DNA of 64,000 nucleotides from G965195345 sp965277625 (GCA_965277625.1 OZ255827.1:992001-1056000); one strand, 5' to 3'. Positions 18,685-27,774 are shown, counted from the stretch's first letter. The notes: generated by a model not told the origin, from the sequence alone. Translations and numbers: made by a program.

Positions 18685-19029
18685 ATGAAATTAAGAATCA
18701 AAAACAACACCTTAAGATTACGCTTAAGCAAGTCTGAAATATCTGATTTGGCTAATAACAAAACGCTGACAACAACCGTTGGCTTGAGCCCGCAGTCATT
18801 GGTTTTCAGTCTGAGTGCAAGGGAGGCGGCTTCAATTGAGCACGCAGACAATCGTCTGCAATTTAGCATGCCTTTGAGCGTTGCCCAAGCTTTTGACCAA
18901 ACCGATCAAGTCAGTTATGCCTATGAAGCGGCAGACATTTCAGTGCTTATAGAAAAAGATTTTGTTTGTTTGGAGCCACGTAAGGGTGAAGATGAGACCG
19001 ACAATTACCCCAATCCAAATTCAAGATAA
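18685..19029 (+). CDS. Small conserved protein after soeABC (DUF7009-like)
   Basis: A 114-residue soluble protein starting MKLRIKNNTLRLRLSKSEI, a beginning typical of a small uncharacterised family that I associate with DUF7009. The name is from memory and unverified. A TTG 5 codons upstream extends the frame, but the ATG at 18685 matches the family-like N-terminus. It has no membrane segment or cysteine pattern beyond one Cys near the end (DFVCLEP). It lies between soeC and mobA on the same strand, so a role with the molybdoenzyme, as an assembly or regulatory factor, is a fair guess but not demonstrated. Confidence 0.7.
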   Translation: MKLRIKNNTLRLRLSKSEISDLANNKTLTTTVGLSPQSLVFSLSAREAASIEHADNRLQFSMPLSVAQAFDQTDQVSYAYEAADISVLIEKDFVCLEPRKGEDETDNYPNPNSR

Positions 19030-19071
19030 GGCCAATCATTTAATATTCATCGCCTTCAGCATCAAAGGCTT

Positions 19072-19686
19072 ATGCCCATGTCAGCACAGCCAATGAGTCA
19101 CTCGGTTGTTGCTGTGGTTTTAGCGGGCGGTAAATCCAGACGATTTCAATTCAAAGACAAGGCTTGGCTCGATATCAACGCTCAACCCTTGGTGCTACAT
19201 CAACTCAACCGTCTTAAACGCCAATTGTCAGCAGTCTGTGTCAATACCAATCGCCAGTTTGATCGCTACGCCACATTGGGCGTGCCAATCATTCACGACA
19301 TTTATTTTGCCAATAAGGGCCCGCTGAGTGGGCTATATAACGGCTTGCATTGGGCCAAAAAAAACGATTTTGAATGGGTTTTTACCCTACCTGTGGATAC
19401 AGTGGGTTGGGCAGAGACCTTGCCTCAGAAAATGATTGAAAGCGTCGAGCAAAATGCACAATCTCTGGCAGTGACGGCTCGATTTACTGCGGGCGTTCAG
19501 AACGCTCTGGGTTTGTGGTCGATTGAGTTATTGCCTTTAATAGAACAACGACTGATGCAAGAAGCCTTAAAAATGTCGGATTGGCTCAAGGCCGTCAATG
19601 CAGAAGTGGTGAGTGATTTAGACAGCCAAGTCATCAATATCAACGATCCAAACGACTGGCAACAAGCGTGCCGTCTGCTGCGTTAG
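19072..19686 (+). CDS. mobA: Molybdenum cofactor guanylyltransferase
   Basis: A 204-residue nucleotidyltransferase that attaches GMP to molybdopterin to form the MGD cofactor. The GTP-binding motif VVLAGGKSRRFQFKDKAWL is near the N-terminus, with GPLSGLYNGLHWA and the catalytic-region motif TLPVDTVGW after it. SoeA-type enzymes need bis-MGD, so its place at the end of the xsc-soeABC unit makes sense. Three Mets are possible starts (19072, 19078, 19093). AAAGG sits 4 bases before the first and about 9 before the second, so 19078 may be the real one. Confidence 0.9.
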   Translation: MPMSAQPMSHSVVAVVLAGGKSRRFQFKDKAWLDINAQPLVLHQLNRLKRQLSAVCVNTNRQFDRYATLGVPIIHDIYFANKGPLSGLYNGLHWAKKNDFEWVFTLPVDTVGWAETLPQKMIESVEQNAQSLAVTARFTAGVQNALGLWSIELLPLIEQRLMQEALKMSDWLKAVNAEVVSDLDSQVININDPNDWQQACRLLR

Positions 19687-19761
19687 AATCAAATCGCTGT
19701 ATTCTCTCCTAAAGCAAAAACCACAATTACAATAAGACAGAGCCGCATTGCGCAGTTCGGA

Positions 19762-21135
19762 TTATTTACTCGGTCCCGTCAATTTTGCTGGGTCCAAAAG
19801 CTCTTTAAGCGTTGCTTCGTCTAAGTCACACAGTTCTTTGGCGACGTCCAAAACAGGTCGTCCTGATTTGTAGGCTTCTTTGGCAATGGCAGCGCCTTTT
19901 TCATAGCCAATGACTTGATTGAGCGCTGTCACCAAAATGGGATTAACCGCCAATGCAACATTGATCTTATCCTGATTGACGGTGAACCCTTCAATAGCCT
20001 TATCGGCCAGGGCCTCCATGCCATTGGATAGCAATTTAATGCTTTCTAACAGGTTTTTTGCAATCACAGGCAGCATGACGTTCAGCTGAAAATTGCCGCT
20101 TTGGGTCGCAACGGTGATGGTGGTGTCATTGCCAATCACTTGGGCGCAGACCATGGTCATCGCTTCTGGAATAACGGGGTTGACCTTGCCAGGCATGATC
20201 GAACTGCCCGGTTGTAAGGCAGGTAGGGCAATTTCGCCAATGCCGGCTAAGGGGCCGCTGTTCATCCAGCGCAAATCATTGGCTATTTTGGTCAAGGTGA
20301 TGGCCAAGGTTTTCAACTGACCGCTCATCTCAGCGGCATTGTCTTGGTTGCCAATGCCCGTAAACAGATTGTCACTGGGTTTAAACGAAAATTGGGTCAA
20401 CTGACTCAATGTGGCACAAAATCTTGAGGGGAACTCAGGGTGTCCATTGATGCCAGTACCAATGGCTGTACCGCCTTGGGGCAGGGCGGACAAGCGTGTT
20501 AAAGCGTGGTTGATTCGACTTTGGCATAGGGCTAATTGATGTGCCCAGGCGTTCAGTTCTTGCTCCATAGTCAAAGGCATAGCATCCATTAAATGCGTGC
20601 GCCCCGTCTTAACAACATGACTTAGGGTTTTGGCCTTGGCTTCAATTGTGCCTTTAAGGTGCGCCAGCGATGGTAATAAATGGTTATATATTTGAATGCA
20701 AGCAGAAACTTGTAATGCCGTCGGAATGGTATCATTCGAACTTTGGCCCATATTGATGTGGTCATTTGGGTGAATGGGTTCTTGTGCCAGTTCTGAGGCA
20801 ATCGACGCCAGCACTTCGTTCATATTCATATTGGAACTGGTGCCAGAACCTGTTTGGAATACATCAACGGGGAATTGATCGCCGTGTTCGTCATCAATGA
20901 CGGCTTGGCAGGCCGATTCAATGGCGCTTAATTTATGCTCATCTAAACGCTTGAGGCTGTGATTGGTTTGAGCACACGCCAGCTTAACATAGGCCAGTGC
21001 TTCAATAAAGGCTTGAGGCAGGGGTTGCCCACTGATTGGGAAATTTTCAACGGCGCGTTGGGTTTGGGCGCGCCAAAGGGCATTTTTGGGAACTTTCAGC
21101 TCACCCATGCTGTCTTTTTCGATTCTATATTCCAT
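19762..21135 (-). CDS. fumC: Fumarate hydratase class II
   Basis: A 457-residue fumarase of the TCA cycle, iron-independent class II. Signature motifs are GSSIMPGKVNPVIPEA (the mobile loop with catalytic Ser), TGRTHLMDAMPLTMEQE with the active-site His, and GSGTSSNMNMNEVLA. The gene is convergent to mobA with 75 bases between, in which no clear terminator was seen. It diverges from the DUF302 gene across a 189-base region. It is likely housekeeping, although acetyl units from the Xsc pathway would feed the same cycle. Confidence 0.97.
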   Translation of the reverse strand: MEYRIEKDSMGELKVPKNALWRAQTQRAVENFPISGQPLPQAFIEALAYVKLACAQTNHSLKRLDEHKLSAIESACQAVIDDEHGDQFPVDVFQTGSGTSSNMNMNEVLASIASELAQEPIHPNDHINMGQSSNDTIPTALQVSACIQIYNHLLPSLAHLKGTIEAKAKTLSHVVKTGRTHLMDAMPLTMEQELNAWAHQLALCQSRINHALTRLSALPQGGTAIGTGINGHPEFPSRFCATLSQLTQFSFKPSDNLFTGIGNQDNAAEMSGQLKTLAITLTKIANDLRWMNSGPLAGIGEIALPALQPGSSIMPGKVNPVIPEAMTMVCAQVIGNDTTITVATQSGNFQLNVMLPVIAKNLLESIKLLSNGMEALADKAIEGFTVNQDKINVALAVNPILVTALNQVIGYEKGAAIAKEAYKSGRPVLDVAKELCDLDEATLKELLDPAKLTGPSK

Positions 21136-21190
21136 AATGATTTTGAAGCGTAAATAAAGTAAAATTTAAACGAATGATAAATAACATCCA

Positions 21191-21219
21191 TTGACCAGTG
21201 CCAACTATAAATATATACG
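21191..21219 (+). promoter_or_regulatory. Candidate sigma-70 promoter for the DUF302-bolA pair
   Basis: TTGACC at 21191-21196, a 17-base spacer and TATACG at 21214-21219, about 105 bases before the DUF302 start. The -35 is good (5 of 6) but the -10 is only fair. The promoter for fumC on the other strand was not recognised. Confidence 0.35.
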
Positions 21220-21324
21220 CACTATTATACAGAAAGGGTGTTTAAATGGCTTCAGCACCGTAACTTAATGTGTTGCGTGTCAAAAGGTTCAATCCAAGCA
21301 ATAAGCGACTTTGAGGAATAGACA

Positions 21325-21783
21325 ATGATAAAAAACAGGGGCATTTGGTTAAGTATTTGGTTGCTCAGTTGCTTTGTTTTGACGAGCGTTCAAGCGCAAG
21401 AACAGGCGCCTTGGTACAGCATTTATAGCCTAACAGATGCTTCGTGGGACGATGTCAATGAAGATTTAAAAGAGGCCATAGAAGATAAAGGCATCGTTAT
21501 TTCTTATACGTCCCACGCGCAAGCCTTACTGGCTCGCACCGCCAAAGAATTGGGTGTTAAAAAACAAGCGTACCACAAAGCTGAAATTCATTTATTTTGT
21601 CAAGTTGAGATATCGCATCAAATGAGTCTAGACAATCCCCATATTATTGCGGCCTGTCCCTATGGCATCAGTGTCTATTCCTTAACAGAAGCGCCACAAA
21701 CGGTTTATCTTTCCTTTCGCAATCATCCCGATAAACGCGTTCAGGCCTTGCTAAAAAGCATCGTCGAGGCGGTCATTGAATGA
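21325..21783 (+). CDS. Periplasmic DUF302 domain protein
   Basis: A 152-residue exported protein. The signal peptide covers about residues 1-25 (IWLSIWLLSCFVLTSVQA, cleavage before QEQ). The mature part has the DUF302 fold pattern: an early amphipathic helix (WDDVNEDLKEAIEDKGI), FCQVEISHQMSLDNPHIIAACPYGISVYSL and a terminal helix (RVQALLKSIVEAVIE). Function of the family is unknown. Members occur beside sulfur and heme metabolism genes. A ribosome site, TTGAGGAATAG, precedes the ATG. The stop overlaps the bolA start (ATGA). Confidence 0.8.
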   Translation: MIKNRGIWLSIWLLSCFVLTSVQAQEQAPWYSIYSLTDASWDDVNEDLKEAIEDKGIVISYTSHAQALLARTAKELGVKKQAYHKAEIHLFCQVEISHQMSLDNPHIIAACPYGISVYSLTEAPQTVYLSFRNHPDKRVQALLKSIVEAVIE

Positions 21784-22076
21784 ATATCCAACAAGCCATT
21801 GAACAAAGCTTAAATGATGTGTTTGAGCCTGTGTTCATTCAGGTGGACAACGACAGCCATTATCATAAGGGTCCAGATTCAAGCTCGCATTTTAAAGTCA
21901 CCATTGCCAGTTCAGCCTTTGAGGGACTGACCTTAATAAAAAGGCATCGAATGGTTTATCAAGCCATACCAGAGATCATGCAACGCATTCATGCCTTGCA
22001 ACTGCATACTTATGCCGTCTCTGAGTGGGATAGTCAACTAAAAGTTCCAGATTCTTCGCGCTGTAGAGGCGGTTAA
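21780..22076 (+). CDS. BolA/IbaG-family protein
   Basis: A 98-residue BolA-like protein: IQQAIEQSLNDVF, then DNDSHYHKGPDSSSHFKVTIASSAFEGLTLIKRHRMVYQAIPEIM, which contains the class II KH-like fold and the invariant His seen in the SSHFKV segment. BolA proteins pair with monothiol glutaredoxins to handle iron-sulfur clusters. The C-terminus (SEWDSQLKVPDSSRCRGG) is longer than that of small IbaG. It is translationally coupled to the preceding DUF302 gene. Confidence 0.88.
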   Translation: MNIQQAIEQSLNDVFEPVFIQVDNDSHYHKGPDSSSHFKVTIASSAFEGLTLIKRHRMVYQAIPEIMQRIHALQLHTYAVSEWDSQLKVPDSSRCRGG

Positions 22077-22105
22077 ACAACCGGACAGCAGCGCATCATT
22101 TGCTG

Positions 22106-23053
22106 CTAAGATTGATCGTTAAAAAAATCGTCGATGTTATCGATCAGTTGATCTGCCAAGCTTTGAATGGCCTGATGACTGCCCCATGCAATATGGGGGG
22201 TGATGATCAAATTGGGTAAGTCTAAATCTAATAAAGGATTGCCATTTTTTGGCGGTTCTTGCGTGAGCACATCAATGCCTGCCCCACCGATTTGACCTTC
22301 GACCAAAGCACGACAAAGATCGGCCTCATTCACAATGCCACCTCTGGCGGTGTTGATGAGTAGCGCCGTGGGTTTCATTTGTTCAAATTCTGGCGCGGCA
22401 ATCAAATCTTTGGTTTGTGTGGTGAGGGGTATGTGGATGGAAATGATGTCACTGCATTCTAGCGTTTCTTTGAAAGAGCGTCGCCCAGGCATAATCATAT
22501 TGGTGGTTTTATGATCGGCAATGCAGACATTCAGCCCCAATGCCTCACCCATTCTTGCGGTGGCTTTGCCAAGCGCGCCTGCACCAATGATGCCCAGTGT
22601 CAACTCAGACAATTGACCAATGGGGTAATCTAACAGGCAAAACTGGCTGGATTTTTGCCATTTTCCCGCTTTCACCGCTTGGTCGTAAGCCATCAGATTG
22701 CGCCTGAGCGCGAGAATCAGGCAAAACACATGTTCTGGCACGCTTTCAACCGCATAATCAATCACATTTTTCACTGCAATGTTGTGCGCCATGCAATATT
22801 CCAAATCAACGTGGTCAGTACCGGTTGCGGCAACGGCAATCATTTTTAAATCGGGCAATTGAGTCAACACCGATTCAGGCAATTTAACCTTATTGGTGAT
22901 GGCAACGGTGACCCCTTCTAAGCGTTTGACCAGTTGTTGAGGTCGTGTTTGATCATATTCAATGTAGTCGTGTGGCACCTTGGCGGGACGAATTTGAATG
23001 CTGGTCGGAATAGACATCCGATCAAGAAAGGCGATTTTTACTTTATGCGTCAT
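22106..23053 (-). CDS. D-isomer specific 2-hydroxyacid dehydrogenase (glycerate dehydrogenase-like)
   Basis: A 315-residue NAD-dependent dehydrogenase. The Rossmann motif GIIGAGALGKATARMGEALG is seen. The catalytic Arg-Glu-His triad is in INTARGGIVNEADL, GIDVLTQEPP and LIITPHIAWGS. The closest general match is hydroxypyruvate/glycerate dehydrogenase (HprA). An (S)-sulfolactate dehydrogenase of the same fold is possible given the sulfonate genes nearby, but it lies outside that operon and on its own. The longer open frame starts at 23086. The Met at 23053 (MTHKVKIAFLD) fits the family N-terminus. It is convergent to bolA. Confidence 0.85.
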   Translation of the reverse strand: MTHKVKIAFLDRMSIPTSIQIRPAKVPHDYIEYDQTRPQQLVKRLEGVTVAITNKVKLPESVLTQLPDLKMIAVAATGTDHVDLEYCMAHNIAVKNVIDYAVESVPEHVFCLILALRRNLMAYDQAVKAGKWQKSSQFCLLDYPIGQLSELTLGIIGAGALGKATARMGEALGLNVCIADHKTTNMIMPGRRSFKETLECSDIISIHIPLTTQTKDLIAAPEFEQMKPTALLINTARGGIVNEADLCRALVEGQIGGAGIDVLTQEPPKNGNPLLDLDLPNLIITPHIAWGSHQAIQSLADQLIDNIDDFFNDQS

Positions 23054-23397
23054 ACAATGATTATCACCCAAATGGCAATACTTCATACATTGATTTTTTG
23101 CACTGTAGTGAGCAGGGTGGCAATGAATGGCGCATTGGCGGGTTTTTCATCTCCATTCCGAATAAACAAGGGGGGATTTAAAACCATAAAATGACAATGT
23201 TCTATGGGATTAAAGGCGATATAATTCGTGCGAAATAATGGACATCGACTATTCTAAACAATCACAAATACTGCATCCAATAAACTTGTTATCAGTTCCT
23301 TCCATGCGTTGATTTTTATTGTCACACCTCATTCACTTAAATCGTCATCACATTATTAGCAAACCTATTTTCCAACCCTTTTGTCATTAAAATAAAC
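23054..23397. other. Gene-free divergent region between the 2-hydroxyacid dehydrogenase and MipA genes
   Basis: 344 AT-rich bases without a supported gene. It should hold both promoters. The mipA side is almost free of G near the start (TCATTAAAATAAACATG), so no ribosome site is seen. No strong dyad or sigma-70 pair was recognised. Confidence 0.5.
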
Positions 23398-24288
23398 ATG
23401 AACTATAAACAATCACGCTCTTTTCAAGGTTTTAAATCGCTCATTTTGGGTTTGGTGTTCGCCTGCGCACCACTACTTCATGCGGCTGAATCTGACAGTG
23501 AGATAGAGACTGGGGCAGATGCCAGGCCAGCTAAACCACGATGGATCATCAACGCGGGTCTTTTTGCGAATATTTCGCCAGCCTATCAAGCATCAGACCA
23601 AAATTCATCCAGGGTTATTCCATTCGTTTTTCCAATTTATAACGGAGAAACGGTTCAAGTCGGAAACGGCGGAATGCGTGTCAGCGCTGTTAAGGAGAAG
23701 ATCTTTGAAATCGATGTGTCGGTCGGGGGTGCTTTTCCAGCTGATTCAGACAATAATGAAGCGAGAAGAGGCTTACCCGATTTGAATTTTCTGGTGGCGA
23801 TTGGTCCGCAATTGGTTGTTCATTTATACCCATTGCTGGGCTATAACAACCCAATTCACAAAACCGATTTTCGTCTCCAAACTCGGGCGGTTTTTTCAAC
23901 AAATTTCTCCAGAATTGATTCGCGCGGTTATGTGCTCGAACCCAATTTAAAATACACCTATCAACCAAACAAACGACAAGGTATAAAATTCAATCTAGAG
24001 TTGGCTTCTCAGTTTGCCACAGAAGCATTGCACGACTATTTTTATCAAGTTGAGCCGGAATTTGAGACAGAAACTCGACCCGCCTATAATGCCAAAGGTG
24101 GGTATCTGGGGTCTCAGGTTGGCTTTTCTGTGAGCTACGGGTTCACGACCGCATTTCGGATCATCAGTGGCATTAAAGTCAATCTGCACCAAGGGGCCGC
24201 CAATGAAAAAAGTCCACTTTTTCGACGAGATGTCACCACGAGTGTGACAATTGGTCTCATTTACCGACTTTATGCCAGCAAGACGTAG
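23398..24288 (+). CDS. MipA/OmpV-family outer-membrane protein
   Basis: A 296-residue exported beta-barrel candidate. The signal peptide covers about residues 1-29 (LILGLVFACAPLLHA before AES). Alternating strands follow, including VIPFVFPIYNGETVQVGNGGMRVSAVKEKIFEIDVSVGGAFP, and the chain ends TTSVTIGLIYRLYAS with a barrel-type aromatic near the terminus. The MipA/OmpV family is named for a murein-scaffold protein, but many members are porin-like barrels. Its job is not clear here. A well-placed Rieske oxygenase gene starts 38 bases downstream on the same strand, so co-expression is possible. Confidence 0.78.
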   Translation: MNYKQSRSFQGFKSLILGLVFACAPLLHAAESDSEIETGADARPAKPRWIINAGLFANISPAYQASDQNSSRVIPFVFPIYNGETVQVGNGGMRVSAVKEKIFEIDVSVGGAFPADSDNNEARRGLPDLNFLVAIGPQLVVHLYPLLGYNNPIHKTDFRLQTRAVFSTNFSRIDSRGYVLEPNLKYTYQPNKRQGIKFNLELASQFATEALHDYFYQVEPEFETETRPAYNAKGGYLGSQVGFSVSYGFTTAFRIISGIKVNLHQGAANEKSPLFRRDVTTSVTIGLIYRLYASKT

Positions 24289-24326
24289 ATAATAAAACCG
24301 CTTATACAATCATAGGAGACAAAGCC

Positions 24327-25478
24327 ATGAAGCAGTACAACGCATTGGATTCAGCCGTCGCAACCATACCGAGTCAGTGGTACTATGAGCCCGAGTTTTT
24401 TCAAAAAGAATGCCAGACCTTGTGGGCTAAAAAATGGGTGTTCGTTAGCAGTGCCGATGCATTGGACAAACCCCTGTCGTATAAAACCGTACAAGTGGGT
24501 ACTCAAAACATCGTGGTATTGAAAGATCGCAATCATGCCATCAAAGCTTATCACAATACTTGTCGGCATAGGGGCTCCATCCTATGCCCGCAATCTTCTG
24601 GACAATTAAAAACCAATAACTTGGTCTGCCCCTATCATCAATGGTCTTATTCTGCCAGTGATGGCGCATTAAAAGGGGTGACCTCTTTTCAAGAACCGCA
24701 AGATTTTTGCAAATCTGACCATGGGCTGTTTCCTGTTCAAGTTCATGTCTGGCGCCAATTGGTGTTCATTAACTTAGACCCGCAGGCTGAATGGCAAGAT
24801 TCGCAAGTTTTTCAATGTTACGACGAGCTTTTGAATAATTACCCCTTAGAAGAGATGAAGTTAGGTTATGAATGGCGCACCACCATAAAAAGCAACTGGA
24901 AAATCTATTGGGAAAATTTTAGCGAATGTCTGCATTGTCCCAATGTTCATCCCGAACTGGTGGACTTGGTGCCTCTGTATTCTCGCAGACTAATGGACAC
25001 ACAAGACACCCCAAATTGGACTGAAGAAATACAAAATCCTGATCCAAAATATCAAGGCGGATTAAAAGACGGCGTTGAGACATGGTCCTTGACCGGCAGT
25101 GCTCAAGGTCACGCCATCGAGGGCATCTCCACCCATGAACAATTTAAAGGTCAGTCGTATTGTTCGACGTGGCCATCGATGTTTATGGGCGCATTTGCAG
25201 ACCATATTCGCACGGTGAGAATATTGCCCATTGATCATGAGCACACCGAATTGGTCGCCCAGTGGCTGTTTGAAGAAAAGACGCTCAATAATGCGCAATA
25301 CGATCAGAACAATGTGATTGATTTTGCCAAATTAGTCATGCACCAAGACGGGGCTGCGTGCGAATGGAATCAACAAGGCGTTAAATGCGCAAACTTCTCG
25401 CACGGCACATTAATGCCTGAAGAATACGTCATTCGTGATTTTCATGAATGGCTGGTTCAGTCCTTAGAGGAAAAATAA
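24327..25478 (+). CDS. Rieske oxygenase alpha subunit 1, quaternary-amine N-demethylase class
   Basis: A 383-residue Rieske non-heme iron oxygenase. The 2Fe-2S ligands are Cys79/His81 (TCRHRG) and Cys101/His104 (CPYHQW). The mononuclear iron site is E200-C-L-H203 ... H208 (ENFSECLHCPNVHPEL). The residue three before the first His is Glu. In ring-hydroxylating dioxygenases it is Asp, while carnitine (CntA) and glycine-betaine (GbcA) oxygenases carry Glu. This points to oxidative N-demethylation or C-N cleavage of a quaternary amine. No reductase partner is in the window. AGGAG precedes the start by 9 bases. Its TAA overlaps the ATG of the next gene. Confidence 0.82.
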   Translation: MKQYNALDSAVATIPSQWYYEPEFFQKECQTLWAKKWVFVSSADALDKPLSYKTVQVGTQNIVVLKDRNHAIKAYHNTCRHRGSILCPQSSGQLKTNNLVCPYHQWSYSASDGALKGVTSFQEPQDFCKSDHGLFPVQVHVWRQLVFINLDPQAEWQDSQVFQCYDELLNNYPLEEMKLGYEWRTTIKSNWKIYWENFSECLHCPNVHPELVDLVPLYSRRLMDTQDTPNWTEEIQNPDPKYQGGLKDGVETWSLTGSAQGHAIEGISTHEQFKGQSYCSTWPSMFMGAFADHIRTVRILPIDHEHTELVAQWLFEEKTLNNAQYDQNNVIDFAKLVMHQDGAACEWNQQGVKCANFSHGTLMPEEYVIRDFHEWLVQSLEEK

Positions 25479-26365
25479 TGACTTCAAAAAGCGTAGGCTT
25501 AGTCTATGCTTTGTTGTGTGTGTCATTGTGGGGCTTGATCCCCGTTGTGGCAAAAACTGGGCAGGTTCACTTAGATCACCACCAATTTTTATTTTGGTCA
25601 AGTTTTTTCTCTTTTGTCACCTTGTTGGTTTTACTTATTGCGACCAAAAAAGCCCATCACTATAAAAGCTATCACTGGAAAGACTGGATTTATCTGCCGT
25701 TCCTAGGGCTGTTGGGTACTTACGTTTATTATCTGTTTCTATATTTGGGCTACTCTGAAGCAAATGGCATTGAGGTTTTGGTCGTTGAGTACCTTTGGCC
25801 CATCGTTATGGTGATTCTTTCAGTTATCATGTTGAATGAAAAATTAACGCTGCGAAAGATTATCGGCATTATTTTAGGCTTTGTCGGTGTACTTGCGGTG
25901 ATATCAAAAGGAGAGTTGGTTGATTTCAAAGTCAATGATGGTTGGATATTATTCCTGGTCGCCCTATCGACGGGTTGTTTTGCCATATTTTCGATTTTAA
26001 GCAAATCCGTCAAGCAAGAAACAACCGGTGTGGTTTTGATCTATTTTTTAGCGGCCACTGTGGCATCGTTTATCGTCATGATGGTCTCATCGAGTTGGGC
26101 ATGGCCTACAGCGGGCGAATGGCTGGCTGTGCTACTCAATGGCATTTTAGTCAATGGCTTGTCTTATGTCTTTTGGCAACGATCGCTGCAAATCATTGAT
26201 GTTTCAGTATTAGCGCCCTTGGTTTTTATAGCGCCGATCACATCGGTGGCCTATTTGGTGTTGTTCTTTGCAGAGCCCTTTGTATTTGCCTATGCTATTG
26301 GCATCGTGTTGGTGCTTGGCGGCGGCTTATTAAATACCATTGAACCTAAAAAACCATCTGTTTAA
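25478..26365 (+). CDS. EamA/DMT-family transporter
   Basis: A 295-residue membrane protein of the drug/metabolite transporter superfamily with about ten helices in two EamA repeats (CVSLWGLIPVVAKTG in the first half, ending EYLWPIVMVILSVIMLNEKLTLRKIIGIILGFVGVLAVI; second half from DGWILFLVALSTG). It is joined to the Rieske gene by a one-base TAATG overlap, so it is in that operon. It probably moves a substrate or product of the oxygenase, but DMT proteins are too varied to name a solute. An upstream GTG-type extension to 25448 would overlap the Rieske gene and is rejected. Confidence 0.88.
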   Translation: MTSKSVGLVYALLCVSLWGLIPVVAKTGQVHLDHHQFLFWSSFFSFVTLLVLLIATKKAHHYKSYHWKDWIYLPFLGLLGTYVYYLFLYLGYSEANGIEVLVVEYLWPIVMVILSVIMLNEKLTLRKIIGIILGFVGVLAVISKGELVDFKVNDGWILFLVALSTGCFAIFSILSKSVKQETTGVVLIYFLAATVASFIVMMVSSSWAWPTAGEWLAVLLNGILVNGLSYVFWQRSLQIIDVSVLAPLVFIAPITSVAYLVLFFAEPFVFAYAIGIVLVLGGGLLNTIEPKKPSV

Positions 26366-26532
26366 CTGTCCCTTGCATCAACTTTTCCCCATGCTGCCCT
26401 TAAAGAAGTTCAAGAGCAAGTTTTACGATCGGCAGGAGTTGATTATTTTATTTTGAATGCTTGATTTTATTCTGCAAAATATGGTAAAAACAGCACACGC
26501 TCATTAACACACCCTAACCGAATGTTAACACT

Positions 26533-27774
26533 ATGAACACATCCCATATTTTAGGCCGTAAATTTCTTGAAGAAAGAACCTATGCCCAAACAAGAAAACC
26601 GACCGAACAAGCCAGCACTATCAACCCCGAAGTGTATTACGATGAACATTATTACGCCTTAGAAAAAGAGCAAGTATTTAGACGCAACTGGGTCACAGCA
26701 GGACTCGCTCAAGACATCAAAAATCCAGGTGACATCATGTTGGCCAAAGTCGCGGATCAATCGATCCTAATTACCCGCAGCAGCGATGGTGAACTGCACG
26801 CTTTTTATAATGTTTGCAGGCACCGTGGGACTGCGCTTTGCGACAAAGCCAGCACTAATAACAAAAACATCGTCTGTCCTTACCATGGCTGGGCGTACAG
26901 CTTAGAAGGAGAGTGTCTGGGCACCCCCTTATTCGACAAAGGGGTCAATCGCAAAGTGGTTGAAATGCACGACATGTCACACTTAGAAGCCTTTGATAAG
27001 AAAGATTTCGGCTTGTTAAAAGTGCGCGTGGCGCAATGGGGATTCATGATCTTTGTCTGCTTGGACGATGAAGCCCCTTCATTAGAAGAAATGTTGGGTG
27101 ATTTGCCTGAATGCCTAGCCAATTTTAAACTTGATGAGTGGGTTTCAACAGCTGATAAGCAATACGATATCGCTTGCAATTGGAAATTGTTGGTTGAGAA
27201 TGCCATAGAATACTATCACTTGCCTTGGGTTCATCCAACCTTGGCTGAAACCTCCAAAGTATCAGACCATCATCGTTGGCAAGGAAAAGGTATGTACTGT
27301 GGCATCTGCACCTCACCCATTACCACCACCGACGATGCTGACTGGCTCAATATGAAAAATATGTCAGGATTGAGTGAGTTGCAAAACAACAGCGGTTATT
27401 TTTTCGGTCTGTTTCCGAATCTGATTGTATTTATTTTGCCAAATCACGCCTTTGTCATTCTTTCTGAACCTGTGTCGCCGACTAGAACCATTGAAACCGC
27501 GTGGTTACTCAGCCATCCTGATTCGATTGAGCATTCCACTGAAAAAGACATTGCATCTGTGATGAATTTTTGGGACATGGTCAACATAGAAGACGTTGGT
27601 ATCTGTGAGCGTGTGCAACTGGGGTTAATGAACAAGGCTTATCCTGGCGGTAGAATGTGTTATCACTTTGAAGACACAGTGCACCGCTTTCAAAATATGA
27701 TCATTGATCAAATGCTGGGCATTCGGAATATACCAGAAGGCGATGCCAAAGAACAACGCTTGCGTTACGGTTGA
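26533..27774 (+). CDS. Rieske oxygenase alpha subunit 2, quaternary-amine N-demethylase class
   Basis: A 413-residue second Rieske oxygenase, clearly diverged from the one at 24327. The cluster ligands are Cys95/His97 (VCRHRGTALC) and Cys115/His118 (CPYHGW). The iron site is E226-Y-Y-H229 ... H234 (VENAIEYYHLPWVH), again with Glu as the bridging residue. The C-terminal segment NFWDMVNIEDVGICERVQLGL has the Asp/Glu-rich helix that supplies the third iron ligand in this family. The likely reaction is demethylation of a betaine-like compound. It has its own 167-base upstream region, so it is probably transcribed separately. No reductase is nearby. Confidence 0.82.
   Translation: MNTSHILGRKFLEERTYAQTRKPTEQASTINPEVYYDEHYYALEKEQVFRRNWVTAGLAQDIKNPGDIMLAKVADQSILITRSSDGELHAFYNVCRHRGTALCDKASTNNKNIVCPYHGWAYSLEGECLGTPLFDKGVNRKVVEMHDMSHLEAFDKKDFGLLKVRVAQWGFMIFVCLDDEAPSLEEMLGDLPECLANFKLDEWVSTADKQYDIACNWKLLVENAIEYYHLPWVHPTLAETSKVSDHHRWQGKGMYCGICTSPITTTDDADWLNMKNMSGLSELQNNSGYFFGLFPNLIVFILPNHAFVILSEPVSPTRTIETAWLLSHPDSIEHSTEKDIASVMNFWDMVNIEDVGICERVQLGLMNKAYPGGRMCYHFEDTVHRFQNMIIDQMLGIRNIPEGDAKEQRLRYG

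Noticed and set aside
22087..22107. AGCAGC/GCTGCT hairpin between bolA and the 2-hydroxyacid dehydrogenase
   Set aside because: Short stem overlapping the dehydrogenase stop, with no U-run on either strand.
22106..23053. Assignment of the 2-hydroxyacid dehydrogenase as a sulfolactate dehydrogenase
   Set aside because: It is not in the sulfonate operons and its motifs are shared by all glycerate-type dehydrogenases, so a specific call is not supported.
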